This document shows, in pieces, positions 5,132-5,885 of a stretch of DNA of 5,885 bases (its first letter is position 1; each line of letters begins with the position of its first letter). The notes under the pieces were generated by a model that did not search any database, was not told the origin of the DNA, and saw only the letters and a list, made by a program, of their open reading frames with translations. The DNA lies in assembly GCA_947455285.1 (NCBI GenBank), contig CANGOK010000204.1, positions 1-5,885 of the forward strand, in the 5' to 3' direction. Source of the DNA: Beijerinckiaceae bacterium. GTDB taxonomy: Bacteria; Pseudomonadota; Alphaproteobacteria; Rhizobiales; Beijerinckiaceae. A program made the position numbers and the translations under genes.

Positions 5132-5156
5132 GGAACCCTGATCTTCACCGCGCATT
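5132..5156 (+). promoter_or_regulatory. Weak candidate EcfG-type (general stress) promoter
   Basis: GGAAC at 5132-5136 and CATT at 5153-5156 are 16 bases apart. The alphaproteobacterial general-stress sigma factor EcfG recognises GGAAC-N16/17-CGTT, so this differs at one base of the -10 element. It sits directly after the thiL stop and about 80 bases before the coiled-coil gene, a suitable place for a promoter. With a short motif and one mismatch, chance occurrence is quite possible. A second GGAAC at 5203-5207 has no suitable -10. Confidence 0.2.
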
Positions 5157-5237
5157 CCTGCCCTGCGTCTTCAATGGTTGTTGTGGACGCACATTTGTGG
5201 CAGGAACTGCCCCCTCAACCCAAACCAATGGATAGCA

Positions 5238-5681
5238 ATGCCTCCGTTACCCGGACATAATTTTCAGGACCGTCAAGCCACCGCCGCCAAGGCCCGTCAG
5301 GCCCTCGTGGAGAAGTTTCGCACCCGCCCCCCCGCGGATGACCCCGCCGTGTTGCAGCGCGAGGCCGAGCGCAAGGCCGTAATCGAAGCTCGCAAGGTCC
5401 GCGAGGCCCAGCGCGCCGAGGAGCGTCGGCTTCAGGAAATCGAAAACCAGAAGCGTCTCGCCGCCGAAGCCGCCGCCGCCAAGGAAGCCGCCGCTCGCGC
5501 TGAGGTCGAGCGCCTCGAGCAGGAAAAGCGTGACGCCGCCGAGGCCGAGCGCCGCGCTGCTGAGGAGGAGGAACTCAAGGCGATGGTCGAGGCCGAGAAG
5601 AAGGCCGAGCGCGATGCCCGCTACGCAGCCCGCAAGGCCCGCAAGGCTGAGCGCAAGGGCGCTCTCGAGCGTTATCGCTGA
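5238..5681 (+). CDS. DUF6481-type charged coiled-coil protein
   Basis: The 147-residue protein has the layout of DUF6481 proteins of alphaproteobacteria: a short N-terminal segment with NFQDRQATAAKARQALVEKF (8-27) and a PPADDPA turn (31-37), then a long Ala/Glu/Arg/Lys helix (about 38-140) that should be a coiled coil, and a basic tail (ARYAARKARKAERKGALERYR region, 127-147). It is soluble, with no signal peptide or membrane segment. Function of the family is unknown to me. Low-complexity composition also makes it look superficially like TolA or translation-factor linkers, but the N-terminal segment argues for DUF6481. The start is chosen at ATG 5238, which gives the family-like N-terminus; an upstream in-frame TTG at 5178 would add 20 residues with no conserved look. 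The ribosome site is weak (GGA at 5230-5232). A 107-bp gap from thiL suggests its own promoter. Confidence 0.8.
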   Translation: MPPLPGHNFQDRQATAAKARQALVEKFRTRPPADDPAVLQREAERKAVIEARKVREAQRAEERRLQEIENQKRLAAEAAAAKEAAARAEVERLEQEKRDAAEAERRAAEEEELKAMVEAEKKAERDARYAARKARKAERKGALERYR

Positions 5682-5718
5682 CATTGCAAAACGCGGCCTG
5701 ATGGCGCAGCGTTGAGCC

Positions 5719-5885
5719 ATGTCAGGCGCCAATCCGATCATCGAACCAGTCATGGCTGAGGCCGCCGAAGATCTCGGCGGTCGCAGCAGGCCGCAGTGGT
5801 TCATGGAGGGCGCCCGGCAGGCCATGTCGGGGCCGATGTTCGTCGTCGCGGTGAGCTTGGTGAGCGTTGGCGGCCTCGCCCGCGA
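5719..5885 (+). CDS. N-terminus of a probable AzlC-type branched-chain amino acid exporter subunit (partial, runs off window)
   Basis: An open frame from ATG 5719 continues to the window edge, giving 55 residues. After a hydrophilic lead of about 27 residues comes WFMEGARQAMSGPMF (27-41) and then the start of a hydrophobic segment, FVVAVSLVSVGGLAR (41-55). The pattern of an amphipathic helix with GAR/GFR, then a small-residue membrane helix ending in G-x-LA-R resembles the start of AzlC family permeases, which work with the small AzlD subunit. The visible part is short, so the family is an inference; another inner-membrane protein is possible. It begins 37 bases after the DUF6481 stop with no strong ribosome site. 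Met12 (ATG 5752) is an alternative start. Confidence 0.4.
   Translation, partial: MSGANPIIEPVMAEAAEDLGGRSRPQWFMEGARQAMSGPMFVVAVSLVSVGGLAR

Noticed and set aside
5195..5211. Sigma54 promoter (TGGCAG...TGCC)
   Set aside because: The GG and GC elements are 10 bases apart instead of the required 12, so it does not fit a -24/-12 promoter; it is better read as a small hairpin.
5247..5825. 192-codon minus-strand frame with Leu/Gly-rich, membrane-like translation
   Set aside because: It is the complement of the Ala/Glu/Lys-rich DUF6481 gene; the repetitive codons on the plus strand produce Leu/Gly-rich shadow sequence.

Overview
The window is high-GC bacterial DNA with tightly packed plus-strand genes. 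Gene content and protein style point to an alphaproteobacterium, most likely of the Hyphomicrobiales (Rhizobiales); family and genus cannot be fixed from this stretch. The order (tail of a probable nrdR)-ribD-ribE-ribH-nusB-thiL is a familiar alphaproteobacterial block.

Layout: 1-71 is the charged C-terminal tail of a gene that overlaps ribD by four bases, probably nrdR. ribD (68-1207) and ribE (1207-1812) overlap by one base. The block is then interrupted for about 1.4 kb (1813-3210). First comes an AT-rich island (about 40% G+C) with one unrecognised 166-residue ORF (1891-2391) that has its own good ribosome binding site. Next is a GC-rich stretch without a convincing gene. It holds a candidate promoter, two opposite-strand G-quadruplex motifs, a run of RNA-like hairpins (about 2564-2757), a perfect 12-bp palindrome and a nested inverted repeat (2955-3100). 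The block resumes with ribH (3211-3678), nusB (3679-4134) and thiL (4147-5130). A coiled-coil DUF6481-type gene follows (5238-5681), and then the start of a probable AzlC-type membrane protein (5719 to the window end).

How the genes work together: RibD makes the pyrimidine intermediate, RibH condenses it with dihydroxybutanone phosphate to lumazine, and RibE dismutates lumazine to riboflavin. The GTP cyclohydrolase II and dihydroxybutanone phosphate synthase steps are not in the window. ThiL makes thiamine diphosphate, so two cofactor pathways share the locus with the transcription factor NusB and probably the regulator NrdR.

The most unusual part is the 1813-3210 interruption, which separates two consecutive pathway genes and implies that ribH-nusB-thiL has its own promoter or depends on read-through. 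I did not find a recognisable new defence or mobile system. The orphan ORF and the structured segment next to it are the best candidates for something undescribed.
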